64,000 bases of DNA from Lunularia cruciata (taxonomy: Eukaryota > Streptophyta > Marchantiopsida > Lunulariales > Lunulariaceae): contig OX419761.1 in the NCBI GenBank assembly GCA_948567375.1, forward strand, positions 10,232,501-10,296,500, in the 5' to 3' direction. This document shows, piece by piece, positions 1 through 12,389 of this stretch. Each line of letters starts with the position of its first letter. Position 1 is the first letter of the stretch. The notes under the pieces are model-generated. The model was not told where the DNA came from. It searched no databases and saw nothing but the letters and a program-made list of their open reading frames with translations. The position numbers and the translations under genes were made by a program.

Positions 1-99
1 AATTAGCAGGATCAAACTAGAGCATGTTGACATGGTGAGACACATGGGGAGATGGTTCCAAGTTGGCATGCATCTACCTTCTTTGTATATTTTTTGAGG

Positions 100-458
100 C
101 TTTGGTGGTATCGCTCTCAATGCATACAAGAAGAGTTATTGATTTCAAAGTGCAGCTCCAGAGAGCTCACTTCTTTGATGTTGAGCCTTTGAGTTCTTAG
201 CTATGGTGGACAGAGCCTAACAAGCATTACATGGAGTCTTTTAGCTAGAGTGGATGTGGCTTGACTATAATCAATGCTCAATTGTTGGTAGATTGTTGAG
301 TGATAGATCAGGTGCTGATCTGATTGAGTGTGATTCAAATTGTAAATAAACTAATTATTGTGACACTTTAGAGTCCATGTATGACTTATGTATGAGTTGT
401 GCTTCTATAGTGTGTGATGTTGATAGAAATGTATGTTGTGTAGTGATGTATATATGCA
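100..458 (+). repeat. Solo LTR-like repeat (family X), 5' part unclear
   Basis: From about 150 onward this stretch matches 41465-41770 (+) and the reverse complement of 39641-40260. All three copies share the 'agctccagagag' segment and the 'atgtatgttgtgtag' tail. The copy ends in CA at 458, directly followed by Ty3 integrase-like sequence, so it looks like an insertion into an older retrotransposon. The part before about 150 aligns only weakly. Confidence 0.6.
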
Positions 459-1050
459 CAAGAACTGTCTTCAAGCATCATGGGATGCCTTGTGTACTCA
501 TCTCCAATTGTGATTCTCGATTCACTAGAAAAATTGTGGCAAGCACTCTTCTAGATATTAGGCACCATGCTTGCTTTGCGTATGGCCTATCATCCTCAAA
601 AAACTAATGGAAAAATTTAACATGAAAATCACACCTTGGAGGATATACTTTATACTTTTGTCAATGTTCATCATACCAATTAGGATGAATGTCTTGCAAC
701 TATTGAGTTTGCATACAATAATTCCAAACAAACAAGCTTTGGATTCTCTTCTTTCTTTTTGGCCAAGATTGACTTGTTCCAAATTCCCTTCTTGCTCCTC
801 CTCCATCTCATGTACCTCATACTTCCACCTTCTTGACCACCATATCCCAATCCCTCCGACAAGCCAAATCTCATCTCCTTGTTGCTCAAAATAAAAATGT
901 AGACCACCATCATCATGATCTCACCTTTCAAGTCAATGATAAGATCATGCTCTCATCTAGTAACCTACCCCTCCCACTTGATACCCAAGTCCATAAACTT
1001 ACTCCTAATTGAATATGACACTTTGATGTCACCCAAATCATTTTTCTTGT
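459..1050 (+). pseudogene. Decayed Ty3/gypsy integrase fragment
   Basis: The reading around 470-545 gives an integrase-core-like 'HHGMPCVLISNCDSRFT' string, matching the usual 'HG.P..I.SD.D..FTS' of Ty3 integrases. The following 500 bp parallels 42820-43400 in the chromovirus at 37.7-44.3 kb (same 'ttccaccttcttgaccac' and 'gataagatcatg' segments). There are stops and frameshifts throughout, so no protein is expected. Confidence 0.7.
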
Positions 1051-1860
1051 TGTTGTGACAACCTAGTAAGTGTCACTTTTGTGGTAATCAACAAGTAACA
1101 ATTTGTTCCCATAGAGATATAAGTAAAAAATGGTCAAATATGAAGTAAGATGTCACAAATTAGTTCTTCTTGGTTGCATCTTTAATCTCTTAAGTAGAAA
1201 CCACACCCAAAAGAGAGTAACAAGCATTGAATTTGCAGTCTTGTCACAATAAAATGTCACCTATAAATCACAATACTTCAAATCTTTCCAAATTGACACT
1301 TATTGTGATGATTTAGTTCTTCGCAAAGAAGGCTACTTCACCACAAATGACTTTGCCTTTGAATTTTGTTCCACTTGTCCATTGAAGGCACAACTCCCTC
1401 AATCAAAATTGCTTTGCATCAATCCAATGCTGCAATCACCAATGTCAAATACTACTAACACTACAATTCCTCACAAATTTGTCAAGGCATTGCTTCAATT
1501 GCTATCCACTTAGGATCAAACACACAAAATGGAATTAGAGCTATAGAATCCAATATCTAACACACTCAGACTTGCACTTCAAAATTCTCCAAACACTCAA
1601 AAACACACACATATGATTGATACTCAAAATAAATTGAAATGACAAGCACTGAGTTATAGTACTTTGCTTTACTCAACTTCAAAATTATAGTACTAAACAA
1701 CAAAACAATGAAAATGCCTCCTTTAAATAGGCATAACACTTGATAGTTATCTAACAACATACCATCCTATAACAGCTTGACCAACCTACATATCCAATAT
1801 GACAAATCATCTCTTCATATTTGCCTCTTCATATCTCAAAACTATTACTAATCAGATCTA
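1051..1860. other. Gene-free AT-rich stretch
   Basis: No open frame with recognisable content is present. The base composition matches the flanking retroelement debris, and it may be part of the same decayed insertions. Nothing else was seen. Confidence 0.4.
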
Positions 1861-1924
1861 ATGTCTACTTCAACTTTGACTTCTACCCCCCAATGTTCCT
1901 TCAATTGCTTCCTCTACTTTAATT

Positions 1925-2035
1925 CATCTACTTACTTTAAAACTACTTCAACTGCTTCCTCTACTTTACTTCCTCTACTTACTACTTTACTTCCTCTACT
2001 TCCTCTACTTCCTCTACTTTATCTACAATTACAAT
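1925..2035. repeat. CT-rich low-complexity tract
   Basis: Repeated 'cttcctcta' units. Read on the minus strand this codes the Glu/Val-rich end of the coiled-coil segment, so the repeat is probably expansion within a coding sequence. Confidence 0.7.
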
Positions 2036-2960
2036 TTCTTCTTCCACTTCTATCATATCTTTTGCTTGAACTAAAATTGAAGTCATGGGTCTGTTAATTA
2101 ATTCTTCCTTCTCTACTCTGACTAATTTTAACACTTTCATATCTGACCCAAAGACACATGCACTCCTACTTCTACTACTGTGCATTTAGGCTCTTCCTTC
2201 ACACAACTCCAAAGTTTGTCTAATTCTGATTTCTAAATCTAATCTAAAACTTGCATTATCTTGTATCTCCAACATTTTCTTATCTACCCTCTCTCTTAAG
2301 CAAATCAACACTTTGTTCATGTCAACATCCTTCACCTCTCTCTTCCTCATCTCCTACACCAACAACTTCAATTTGTGCAACCTTGACTCCTCCATCTTTG
2401 CTTTGGCTTCAATGCTCAACATCACCTTCAACTCCACAACTTCTCCTACTAAATTTGTCTCCTTCCTCAAAAATATCTTCTCTCTTCTCCTCTCTACATC
2501 CAATTTGTTTCTGTACATCTTCAACTTATCCTCAAATTCTGCATTCAATGCTTCCTTCTCCTCCACATATTGGATTAATTGAGTCTCTATGCTTCTGAGT
2601 TGTCCTTGCAATTTGTATTCCTCCCTAATGTCTTTCTACCATCTCCTATTGCCAAGACTGATCCTTCTCCTTTGCATTATTTCTCATGCTTTCTAGTTCT
2701 TGTTCCATCACTACTGCCTCCACTTTCAAATGTAGCACCTCCAAGCATGCATTAGCAAATTCTCCCTTCAATTTCTTAAATGCTACCTTTTTCTCCTTCA
2801 ATTCCTCAATTTGTCATTTGAGTTCTTCACAATGCTTTACACAACTCTCCTTTAGGTTATCAAAACTCTTCAAAGTTCTTTGGCCTCCTTCTCTCCATAG
2901 GTTGACTTACTCCTCAACTCCAAGTTGTCTTTATTCAAGAAATTTAAGACATTGAACTCA
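1982..2960 (-). pseudogene. Coiled-coil coding segment of the unfamiliar retroelement
   Basis: Minus-strand frames here give long charged helices rich in Glu, Lys and Leu, for example 'EEKEALNAEFEDKLKMY' at about 2560-2510, with heptad-like spacing. The frame is broken several times. Homologous coiled-coil text is seen at 45.9-47.1 kb (-) and 6.96-7.27 kb (+). No catalytic motif is visible. It could be a Gag-like structural protein, since coiled coils suit self-assembly, but that is inference. Confidence 0.5.
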
Positions 2961-3087
2961 TCCTTCACTTTTGAATGATCTCTCTTCAACTCTTCCTTCC
3001 TCTATTGCATTTACAACAATAAAAGATAGACAATCTTTGATAGATAGGTGACCCCATTGAATACTCCTTCATCCTTGTGTTCTTTAG

Positions 3088-3503
3088 TGTAAAAGACCAA
3101 GACCAAGGAGAGAAATAGGAGAATGGAAGATCACATTGGGACACTTGAATGTGGACAAACTCTGAATGCCTAGCATGAGCTTGGGCTCTTGTATTTATAG
3201 GGAGCATACAAGGCTCTTGAGAAGCTTCTCAAGAAGCTTCCTTGAGTCGCTTTCTTGGAGTGCAAGCCAAGTTAAACGGGAAGCTTCTCAAGAAGCTTCC
3301 TTCTTGAAGCCAGCTACTTGGCGTGCAAGTTAAGCTGGTTAGAAGCTTCTTTCTAAAAACTACTTACTTGGGGTGCAAGCTAAGCTAGTGGGAAGCTTCC
3401 CAAGAAGCTTCCTAGATACTTCTAGGATATTCTAGGCTAATTTGGCCTATTCACTACTTCATTAGCCTTGATTAACTTTGTCGGTGAACTCCCTATTGTT
3501 ACA
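3088..3503 (-). repeat. Chromovirus-type LTR, minus orientation (solo)
   Basis: On the minus strand it begins TGTAACAATAGGGAG and ends TTTTACA, as do the LTRs at 6409, 36853, 37692 and 43769. A TATA box (CTATAAATA-like, 3192-3200 as its complement) sits after several GAAGCTTC palindromes. It lies inside copy 1 of the coiled-coil retroelement with no chromovirus coding sequence attached, so it is most simply a solo LTR left by recombination. Confidence 0.8.
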
Positions 3504-5025
3504 TTCAGCCTCAATCAAAGCTTCTTTGATTGGTGCCTTACTCCAAAGACATGATCCTTGTATTTCAATGTCACTCTGTCCGAGATTTCTCCCTCCTCTT
3601 TGGCTTTGCTTGGACCTGCAGCTACAACTTGCACACTCCTCTTTGATATTGCTGCAGAAGGTATGCTCTCTTGTTGTTCTTCCTCCAACTCCGCTGCAAG
3701 TAACTCCAGACAAGGGTTGTCTCCTCCTTCTATATGGTCAATTGCTGCATGGAACTCCTCATCTTCTTTTCCAACTACTTTGTCCATTGACTGTTGAACT
3801 TTGGGTTCTCCTTCATTCTCACTGCTGGACTCCCTACTTTGCAAGGTGAACTCTTCTTCCTCTCTTGAGTCTTCTCACTTTGACTTAGCTTCTCCTTCCA
3901 ACTCTTCCTCCAAGGATTGGTTCTTTGCCACCTCTATCTTTGGCTTTGGATTCAGCCTCTTTGTCTATTGTAGTGGCAATGGCGATATCCCTCCTTTGGG
4001 TTTATATCTCTTCCTTGGCCTTGGGATTTCACCAACACTATATTCCCCTTCCTGCTCTTGATGTAGTGGTCATTGCCTTCATGGACTTGCCTGATATAGT
4101 TTACTCATCCGCATCTGCTACTCATCATAAAGTGGGGTGAAAGTGAGACACCATCCTTCCTCTTTCCTCCAAGCTAAGTATATTTAGTCCAAAGTAGAAA
4201 TGGGCTACAAAAGGTACAAAGTAATGGGGTGGCATGTCCATTTTCCAACTATTAATCATCTGACCTACTCACTAGTGCAAACACTTTGCTCAATTTACTG
4301 CTTCTTCTACAAACATTTGGTGAAAGAACATAGCTTGTTGCATTGTCATATAGGTATTTTGCTCTGGCTTAAACATGGCCATCATCATGCTAAATATACC
4401 CCCTTTGTATTGGGTTCCTATAGCTATCCACCTTGTTCCTATTCTTGGTTCAAGGTGCAAGGAACAAATTCCTCACCTTGGCTATTTCTTCTAAAGAATC
4501 ACACTTTCAATAGAAGATGACTCCTCCCACCCCTCCTACTTCTCTCTCCAAGACTAATCTCCAATCCAACTCAGTCTACCAAGCCAAATTTCCTCTCTTT
4601 CCCTCTATCTTGGGACTGTCTTTGTAATTGCTAGCAGTTTTTCCATTTATCCTAGAAAGCTCAAATTCTAGTTCCATGCCACAAGAGTGATGCAAACTGT
4701 TCAAGACTTTAATTCTTGCCACTATGTCTAATTGGTGAATTGCAAGACCCTTCACTGCACTTTGCTTATTACCCTTTGGTGGCATCGTGTGCTTCCTCAC
4801 TCTTGGTTTCTAAAAGATCAACCCTCCCCAAAACCTGAGATCCTAATTCCTTTGGGACAATTTTTGAGAGGCATGGGATATCATCATGACATGTTAGAAC
4901 TCCCTCGACAAAGTCTCAATCTTATATTTTTTTGCTGCACAGTCATTTTTTAGTCAATCTTCAATTGACACGCAAATTTTGCATGTCTATTTTTTGTTAC
5001 TCTCAATGTCATTTTGATCCCAAGG

Positions 5026-5759
5026 TGTAATACCAAGCTAGTCATATGATCTAGATGTGAAATTTGGTTTAGTAACATCTACAATGATTTTATACATGAT
5101 GGTCAAAATAGATCAGATAGAAGTATCACAAAAAGAGTACTTCTACTAATAGAGCAGAAACCAAAATAGACTTGAGAACCTTAGAACCAATAGCTAGACA
5201 TATGATTTAAAGGTGAGAATTGGTTTGGTAACATTTGGAAGGATATTACACATGATGGACTAAACAGATCAGAAAGAGGTATCACCAAAAGGGGACTTCT
5301 ACTAATAGAGTAGTAACCAAAATATGCTTGAAATCTTTGAAGGCAATTTTGGAGGCCTAAATGGATTAATTAGGCCTCAAAAATGTGCAAAACCCCCCCC
5401 CAAAACAGAGGTAAGGTTGGCCTTCCCTCCACCCTGGTCTGTCTTGTTGAGAGCTTTCCAATGGTACCTTATGGGATTTTGAGACTCTTATAAGAAGATT
5501 CCCTAAAAGATTCCCTCCGGTCAAAGCTTGTTTGACCAACCAGATAGGACCTAGACCAACATTTCACCCATCCAAGTAAGTAATCCAAGGGTGTAGCTTG
5601 CTAACATGTCATCTATCAGTGTGCCTAATCCTATGGTGGAGCTTCCTTGGAGTAGATCCTCTTTGTCTATATAATAAAGAGAAGGTGCTCCTTTGGGGCA
5701 CCAAATGTTGAGTGTGTACTTGGTGTTTCACTCTCTTCTCTTGTCCTCTGAGTATTACA
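5026..5759 (+). repeat. LTR-like repeat (family B) with internal 156-bp tandem duplication
   Basis: It starts TGTAATACCA and ends near TATTACA, with a TATA-like 'tatataataaag' about 90 bp before the end. It matches 46185-46710 in the same orientation. Here the segment from 'agctag.catatgat' occurs twice (5036-5191 and 5192-5347), while the other copy has it once. No target-site duplication could be confirmed. Confidence 0.65.
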
Positions 5760-5958
5760 CGAGTTCATTGTTTTCTTTACATATACTTTCTTGATTAGCT
5801 AGACCTGAGGAAAAGTTGTTATAGGTTCTTTGGATCGGGTTGCACATCCCAATGCAAAGTCTCCTTACTTCAGGTCCATACTTCCATAAGTCCGACCCAA
5901 GTCCTAACTCTAACCTGAGGTCTACTTCTTTGGGTCTATGCCAAACACACCAGATTAC
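5760..5958. other. Unassigned sequence between repeats
   Basis: This stretch contains no recognisable coding or RNA feature. It joins the family-B LTR to a Ty3 pol tail and may belong to either. Confidence 0.4.
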
Positions 5959-6408
5959 GTTTGCAATCTTCTTCCTTACGCTTCAATTTGGCTTCAACAA
6001 TACACTTCTTTCTTTAAAACTCATGAAAACCAAAAAATGTAGATACCACAATTGCTTATCAACTTGCCTTGCCTTATCATATGCACATCCATCTTGTCTT
6101 TCATATTTCCAACTTGCAACCCTTTGTTCCTAATCCATCTTCTTTTTCCTTGTGTGTCCAACCTCCTCCTCCTCCTTCCATCCCTATCAATGATCATAAA
6201 GAGTATGAAGTTGATCGTATCTTTGCATATCACCACATTCAACAAGGTTGTCAATAACATATAGACTACACAATCTTTTGGAAAGGGTATCCACTTCATG
6301 ATACCACTTGGGAGCCTCTTTCTCATCTCCAAAATGCACAATTGGCCATCTAGGAGTTTGGAGTTTCAATGGTGATGAGGATGTCACCAACTAGCGGTGG
6401 AGAAATAT
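5959..6408 (+). pseudogene. Ty3 chromovirus integrase tail and chromodomain, decayed
   Basis: The plus-strand frames read 'AYQLALPYHMHIHLVFHIS' (the usual end of the integrase, normally 'LP..IHPVFHVS'). Then come an acidic linker and a chromodomain-like 'FWKGYPLHDTTWEPLSHL' around 6270-6325. It lies directly upstream of the LTR at 6409, the place expected at the 3' end of a chromovirus. At least one frameshift and several stops break it. Confidence 0.75.
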
Positions 6409-6821
6409 GTAACAATATGGAGTTTACCGACAAATCAGTCAAGGCTAATGCAGTAGCAAATAGGCCAAATTAGCCTAGAATATTTTGGAAGTATCTAGGA
6501 AGCTACTTGGTATCTTCCAAATATTGGAGAACATGCATACCAAGTGGTGACTTCTAAGAGGAAGTTTCTTGGGAAGCTTCACGGTTAGCTTAGCTTGCAC
6601 TCCAAGTAGGTAGCTTCTAGAAGGAAGCTTCTTGAAGCTCCTTGATTAACTTGGCTTGCACTCCAAGAAAGTGACTTGAAGAAGCTTCTCAAGAGCCTTG
6701 TATGTTCCCTATAAATACCAAAGCCCAAGCTCATGCTAGGCATTCGGAGTTTCCCTCATTCAAGAGTCCCAAGGTGATCTTTCACTTTCCATTCTCTTAT
6801 TTCTCTCCTTGGTCTTTTACA
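6409..6821 (+). repeat. Chromovirus-type LTR
   Basis: It starts TGTAACAATATGG and ends TTTTACA. It follows a chromodomain fragment, so it is probably a 3' LTR. It carries GAAGCTTC palindromes, including a run at about 6613-6645, and a TATA box CTATAAATA at 6709-6717. Confidence 0.8.
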
Positions 6822-6899
6822 CAAGGAGTTGGAGAATTCCAAGGTCTAGATTGTGACCTTGGATTTGTAGATAGTTGAGTACCAAAGAGAGATGGCACT

Positions 6900-7300
6900 T
6901 CAATTAAAACAACTAGCAAAGACTTGAAGAAGGAGAAGGAAGAAAGAGATACATAATCATGATTAATTCAACTGCAGATTAATCCCAAATGCTAGAGGAA
7001 GTAAAGAAGGAAGTATGAATTGAACCTACATTTAGAGGAAGAGAAGTTGAAGACCATAGAGTAGTTGGAGGAAGGATGAGATCAATTTATGTGGATGTTG
7101 AAGGAGCAAGCCAAAGAGAAAGCAACAAAGACAAAGATACATGAATCAAAGTTGTAGGTTCAAAAGTTAGAAGGAAAAACCTATAAATACAAGCAAATGG
7201 ACCAATTAGCAATTAGACTTAGGGAACATATAGATAGGAAGTTCAATTAAGTTTGTGATACTTATTTATTAAAGATAGCATAATAAAAGGAGAAAATCAA
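6900..7300 (+). pseudogene. Coiled-coil retroelement, copy 3 (fragment)
   Basis: The stretch 6990-7270 aligns with the reverse complement of 46110-45880. Both keep 'ttagaggaagag', 'acaaagacaaa' and 'tggaccaa.t' in order. The encoded text is Glu/Lys-rich with heptad spacing, but stop codons interrupt it. It follows directly on an LTR. Confidence 0.55.
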
Positions 7301-10014
7301 ATTCCTTCTTAGGAATTTTAAGAGCAAAATTAATTCTTCATTGCAAGAACCTAGGTCAAAGTCAATTCATTCAAAGTTCTTGGTCTAGGAAATTCAAGGT
7401 AAGAAGGTAATTAAAGACCTTCATAGTTGCAAATACTTCAAGAGGAGTGTTTTTGGAGTTGTATAAGACTTTGTAATTGTGCAAGTCTTTGGAGTTGTAA
7501 GTCCAAAGTGTTGTGAATTCAAATTGACTTTGTGGATTCACTAGCACCTTCCTTGACACATATAAGGCACATAATTAACCTACATATGATTAGGATAAGG
7601 TAGTATTAAAATCCTAAGTGTGTAATGAAGGTAACAATAGATGATTTTTAGGTCATCCACTTACACTCCAAATCCCTTTAGGACAAAGCATAAATGCATT
7701 TAAGGCTTTGATCCAAAGTCATTCAGGTTTATTTCTCATACCATCAAAGTTCAATAAAGAGGATCTTGAGTTCTTTGCAAAACTATATTTTTGTATTATG
7801 AATGTTAGTGAATGCTTGTGTTGAGTAGTGGTGAGGAATTTCACAATAGGATCACAAGTGCTAGAGTGTAGAGAGGTACATTTCTACTTGACTAGGATGT
7901 ATGATCCAAAGGAGTGAACCGGTGCGTTGAGGAGTCAAGTGGGATTTGGAGCATTGAGAGTACCACAAAATAAAAAGCCAAGGCATTTAGCCAATGCAAA
8001 CATGCCTTTGGAGTTGGCCTTTAGTGAAAGCAACTTTGTAGTAAATATCTTTGAAGTGAAGTGAAAAATCACCATCAAGGTTGATTTGTAGTGAAAGTGA
8101 TCTTTAGTTTTCTCTTTTCCATAGTGTGCCATAAGGGTGACACTTCCCTCTTTGGGGAGTAGTTTTTGCCCAAGAGGTTAAATATAAAATAATAAATGAA
8201 CTACAACTTGGTGACATTTCCCTCCACTTCTAGTCATGTGTTGATTTGTATTCTGGAGGGAACTATCTATTCTTGCCATTTTACTACTATTTGGTAGACA
8301 TTTGGTTACCACATGTATATTCATAGGTGTATATAATAGCCATCGATATATCAATATATATAAGTATTTAGGATAAGCTAAAATATTTTTTATTGAAATA
8401 AAAGAACTTTATTAATTTTTTATTATTATATAGACTTATTTGGACTAGTTAAAATATGTCAACTATTAAGATAAAGTGGTTTCTATCATTGTTCCAAAAA
8501 CTCAAATTTATTAAATTTCAGTGGATCAAATTAAAGATAGTTTGGTATATTATGTAAATGATAATGTATATATGTTTACTATAATATGTAATTATCTCTT
8601 ATTAGTTAATAAAACTTTTTAATTAGTGAAATTGAAGGACCATGAAAGACAATATTTTTAATTGGAGGGCTAAAAAGATAGTAGATTTATTAGGTTTTAT
8701 AAATTTCAGGAAGATTGAAGATTTTATGTAATTACAAGAAAATCATTCAATTTATGAATATAAATATATTTCATCTAATTTAAAAAATAATTTTTAATTT
8801 TATATCGGTAATTTTATGGTATTTAATAATTTAATAATTAATATAATATTTATAAATGTAGAAGAAAATTAACACTGATGAAGATCCCAAAATGTAAATT
8901 AAAAAATAAGATTATTATGACTGAGTTCATATTGGTTATTCTTGTGAGTATGTTGCAAGGACTAGTAATCTACTTGATTAAAATAAGAAAAAAATGAATA
9001 AATGAATAAATGAATTACTTATAATAATAATTTTTTATGTATTAATTTTTCTCTTTCAAAGAGTAGGTTTTCAAAATATCTCCCTTAGAGAGCTCTATTG
9101 AACAAAATATATTGATGTAATATGTTGTATTGTGTATTAGAACTTGGAAAATGTTTTCTAATAAGAAATTTGGATAATATATTTTATAAGTCTTATTAGC
9201 TAATAAATTTTTTTATTTCAATTAGATTCATGAGCTATCCATTATGTATTACATATAGTTTGAGTAACCTATTTTAAATACTGGGACCAAATATTTTACA
9301 ATAAATTTAATTTAATATAGAACTATTTTTATTTCAAAAAATAATTAATAATTTTAATATAATTATTAATTATTAATTATTTTATTATATTTTTAAATAT
9401 TCAAGATTCTACGAGAATTATTCTTTTCAAAGTGCTAAACCTAAATATTCATTCTAGTATTACTCCTTTTCAAATTTAATGGCTAATAAATTGATAGTAT
9501 TAGAAAAAATAAAGAAAAGATAGTACTGAGTTATAGCTTAGGCTAATTTTTGAGACTATCTTGAGAATTATTTTCATTTTGATTTTTGAAACTAGATATT
9601 AAAGCAAAAAAATAAACTTAAATTTCTCGTTGTTTGTGCTGTTTGTGCGTGACTCATAGTGTAACGTTAAAGCTTAGCTTCAAGTTTTGTCCTTATATAT
9701 ATAAGAAAAAGATAAGTATTATCATATGGACATCAAAGCAATTTATGGTTCATTCTATTTTGTGAATCTTACCATTAATAGAAAATATTAAAGAGATAAA
9801 ACATAGAAACTAATGGTTTGAAATAAGCTTATGAATCTGATATTAATGGAAATTCTTAAAATCAATTCAGTGACCATCATGACCTTAGAATATCATAGTC
9901 TTAGAACAAAATTACTTTGGAAGAATAAACATGCTCCTTCCAATATTTTCAACCTCAACCATCCTTTTAGTATACGGATGCAAGTGTTTCCGAGTTGGAG
10001 AGCTTATAGAAAGA
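7301..10014. other. AT-rich gene-free region
   Basis: 2.7 kb, strongly AT-rich from about 8300 onward, with no supported reading frame or RNA gene. The first kilobase keeps short stretches like those at 45.6-45.9 kb and is probably old retroelement sequence. Nothing recognisable was seen after 8300. Confidence 0.5.
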
Positions 10015-10140
10015 AAAGGACAACTGCGTAGAAAACACGATGGATGGATGGGAAGACCCTATCAAGCCGTACAAGAAATAGATAAAATAGGTAAAGTGGG
10101 GCTAAGTCGAAACGAGACGTCTGCCCTACCGTACCTAAAC
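10015..10140 (-). repeat. Orphan 3' tail of the non-LTR element (copy A)
   Basis: It contains the conserved core 'gggaagaccctatcaagcc', then 'aaagtggggctaag' and 'tctgccctacc'. The same order is found at the minus-strand 3' end of the non-LTR elements at 15.5 and 23.5 kb. No reverse transcriptase sequence is attached, so this is either a severely 5'-truncated insertion or an independent short element using the same tail. Confidence 0.65.
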
Positions 10141-12389
10141 TATCTTACGAGGGATGAGCTTGAATACAACTTACATAATATAATAAATTGCCAATTCTTT
10201 TTCATTTATATGAATGAGAGGCCGGAGACTTCACCACGTTGTTGGGCCACCTCAGATAAAAATGTACTTGTATCAAGAGAAAGCTTCCTATTTTATTGCC
10301 TCTTAGAGAGCTTGATCCATTTTTATTGTATAATCATTATAATATAAAAATTCAGTGATAATTTATAAATAATTTATTTTGATTTTAGTCCATGTTCAAT
10401 CAAAATTATTATTATGGACGTTGATTTCCTTCTTGGGAGGATATACCTATTTTCCATATTTCTATTAAGATATATACAATGTTTAAACAATAAACTTCTC
10501 TCAAATCAGTACATTATATATTAAAAATTATGAAATTAATTAATTACTTAATTTGGTTTGAAAAATAATTATTTCTCTTTTTTCTTTTCTGTATTAAATT
10601 TTTTATAGCGTAGTTGGTTTTGCATGTTTAATAACAAAATGAATTTTGTACCCTTAACTATAATTCCCAGTGTTTTATATTTCAAATATATTTTTAAAGC
10701 TTGCATTTTTTCTTCGCTAAAAAATTATATAGCTTTTCTAAGAGAAAACACAAAAGTTTTTCCTTTCAGGATAGATTCAAGCATCCAATTCATTAGAGGG
10801 GACAACCAACTAATTACTTCTAATTATTAGCTTTATTTTACAATACAAGTAACATCAGATTTTACTCGTAGAGTAAAGAAGTGTTCTCCAAAATGTACAC
10901 TGATATAAATTCATGAAAATCAACTTAACTGCGAACGATATGAACAAGAACTGAATTCCCAATATATTTCCGTAAACACAAGTGAAACATATGTTTTCAA
11001 TGACTGATCAAAAGGGCGACCGCGTAAAAACCACGAAATGACAATGACAATGACAATTATGGGTTTATGGTTACAATTATCAGTTTTCAATGACTTACAA
11101 TTATGGGTTTTGTTGCTCTAGAACACCATCTCCTTAACAGAAAAACGACTTTTTATCGTTTCTATCTGTGCCGCCAATGCGAAAGCAGCATTAATCTGCT
11201 TTATCGTTTCTATCTCACAAAAAACTATTAAAGCGGGACTTGGATGTATCATCTTCTTATATTTATATCTTCATCATATGTAATAACTATATGCCAACAT
11301 GTTTAATGGTCAATCTTGCTGTAATGAGACCAAAATATAAAATAAAATACAAGAAATTTTTTATACAAATTTGCATCATGCAATGGGCATTTTCTCAAAA
11401 TCTTAGAATCATAAAGGAAAAATGTATTTACATGGTAGGACAGAAAAGATAACGTTGCGAAGCAGAAAGAGATACCCCAAATATGCAAGAAAAGAGCTTC
11501 ATACCTAGACTAGGGTTGAGTTCGCAACTTACTAGGGTATACTGATTGAATGGATTACTGAAAACTCGAGCACGGGAATATTCAATATGGGAAACTCTCA
11601 AATCGTGAAGATGAGATTTCTTCGTATATTGTAACTCATCAAATAAGAATCACACCTCATTTACTAGTTCTGGAATTAGATAGGGATAAACAACAGCTTT
11701 ACAAGAAGCTTCCCCAAGATAGCTGTCAATACTGGGTATGCACGAATTCTGAGTCAGGCACAATCTAGTGTGAAGAGTTTCATTTCCAATCGAAAAGGGA
11801 TAATGCAAGGGATATGCATTAATCGGTGACGTCCAATAGTCTTGAGCAATTAGATTTGAGCGGCATGGCTTCTGCCTGGAATATAAGATGGACGACTTCA
11901 AAGTTGAGGTATGGGCCTGTAGGAAGGCTCAAAGTGCAATTTAATTATTGAAAAATCTGCATCCGTACTGCACCGCAGTAATTTTAGTTTCCAAATCTCT
12001 CGTGTTTATGTCGTTTCTCAAAGTTTTGCTTACAGACTTCGTCTCATGAAGGGGAATTTACATTACGTATGGAAGACTCACTAGAGCCTTGTTAGGACAA
12101 CCAGGTATTCAACACAAGGAAGTAGCATTGTTTTCTTCCTTAAAATCACATGAAAATTTAAGATTTACGTGACGGGGTCTTTGCTCTTTGGCATTATACT
12201 TATCAAGCTATATTTTAGAAGCCTACGTAGCTCGAGAAATAGTTGAAGGGAGAGGAAACATTGGTTGAAGCTTTAAATCGAGATTGTAAATGAGTTAAGA
12301 ACAATTGTTGGTTAGAGTTAGGTACACTAGTTCTTCAAGGAAGATTTTATCTTTTAATCACAGAACCGCAACTTAAATAAGATAACAAG
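10141..12389. other. Gene-free region with small repeats
   Basis: No supported gene. Visible items are an isolated 'gggcgaccgcgta' near 11014 matching the outermost end of the non-LTR tail, an adjoining short 'gacaat' repeat, and a hairpin (7-bp stem AAAGCAG/CTGCTTT near 11181-11201) flanked by two copies of 'tttatcgtttctatct'. The rest shows nothing recognisable. Confidence 0.45.

Larger units (their letters stand above)
1900..4950 (-). mobile_element. Coiled-coil retroelement of unfamiliar type, copy 1 (decayed)
   Basis: Read on the minus strand, the order is: a segment at 4260-4135 coding 'YFVPFVAHFYFGL' and then 'SHFHP'; an acidic Glu/Ser-rich segment at 3844-3515; an inserted LTR (3503-3088); then a Lys/Glu-rich coiled-coil segment (2960-1980). 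The same order is found at 48.9-45.9 kb on the minus strand, and part of it at 6.9-7.3 kb on the plus strand. I do not recognise the protein. It lacks reverse transcriptase and integrase motifs, so it is probably a non-autonomous retroelement or a captured gene carried by one. The boundaries are approximate. Confidence 0.55.

Noticed and set aside
3478-4140. Several plus-strand frames rich in Leu and Ser, resembling membrane proteins
   Set aside because: They are the complement of Glu/Lys-rich minus-strand coding text, which always yields Leu/Ser-rich shadows.
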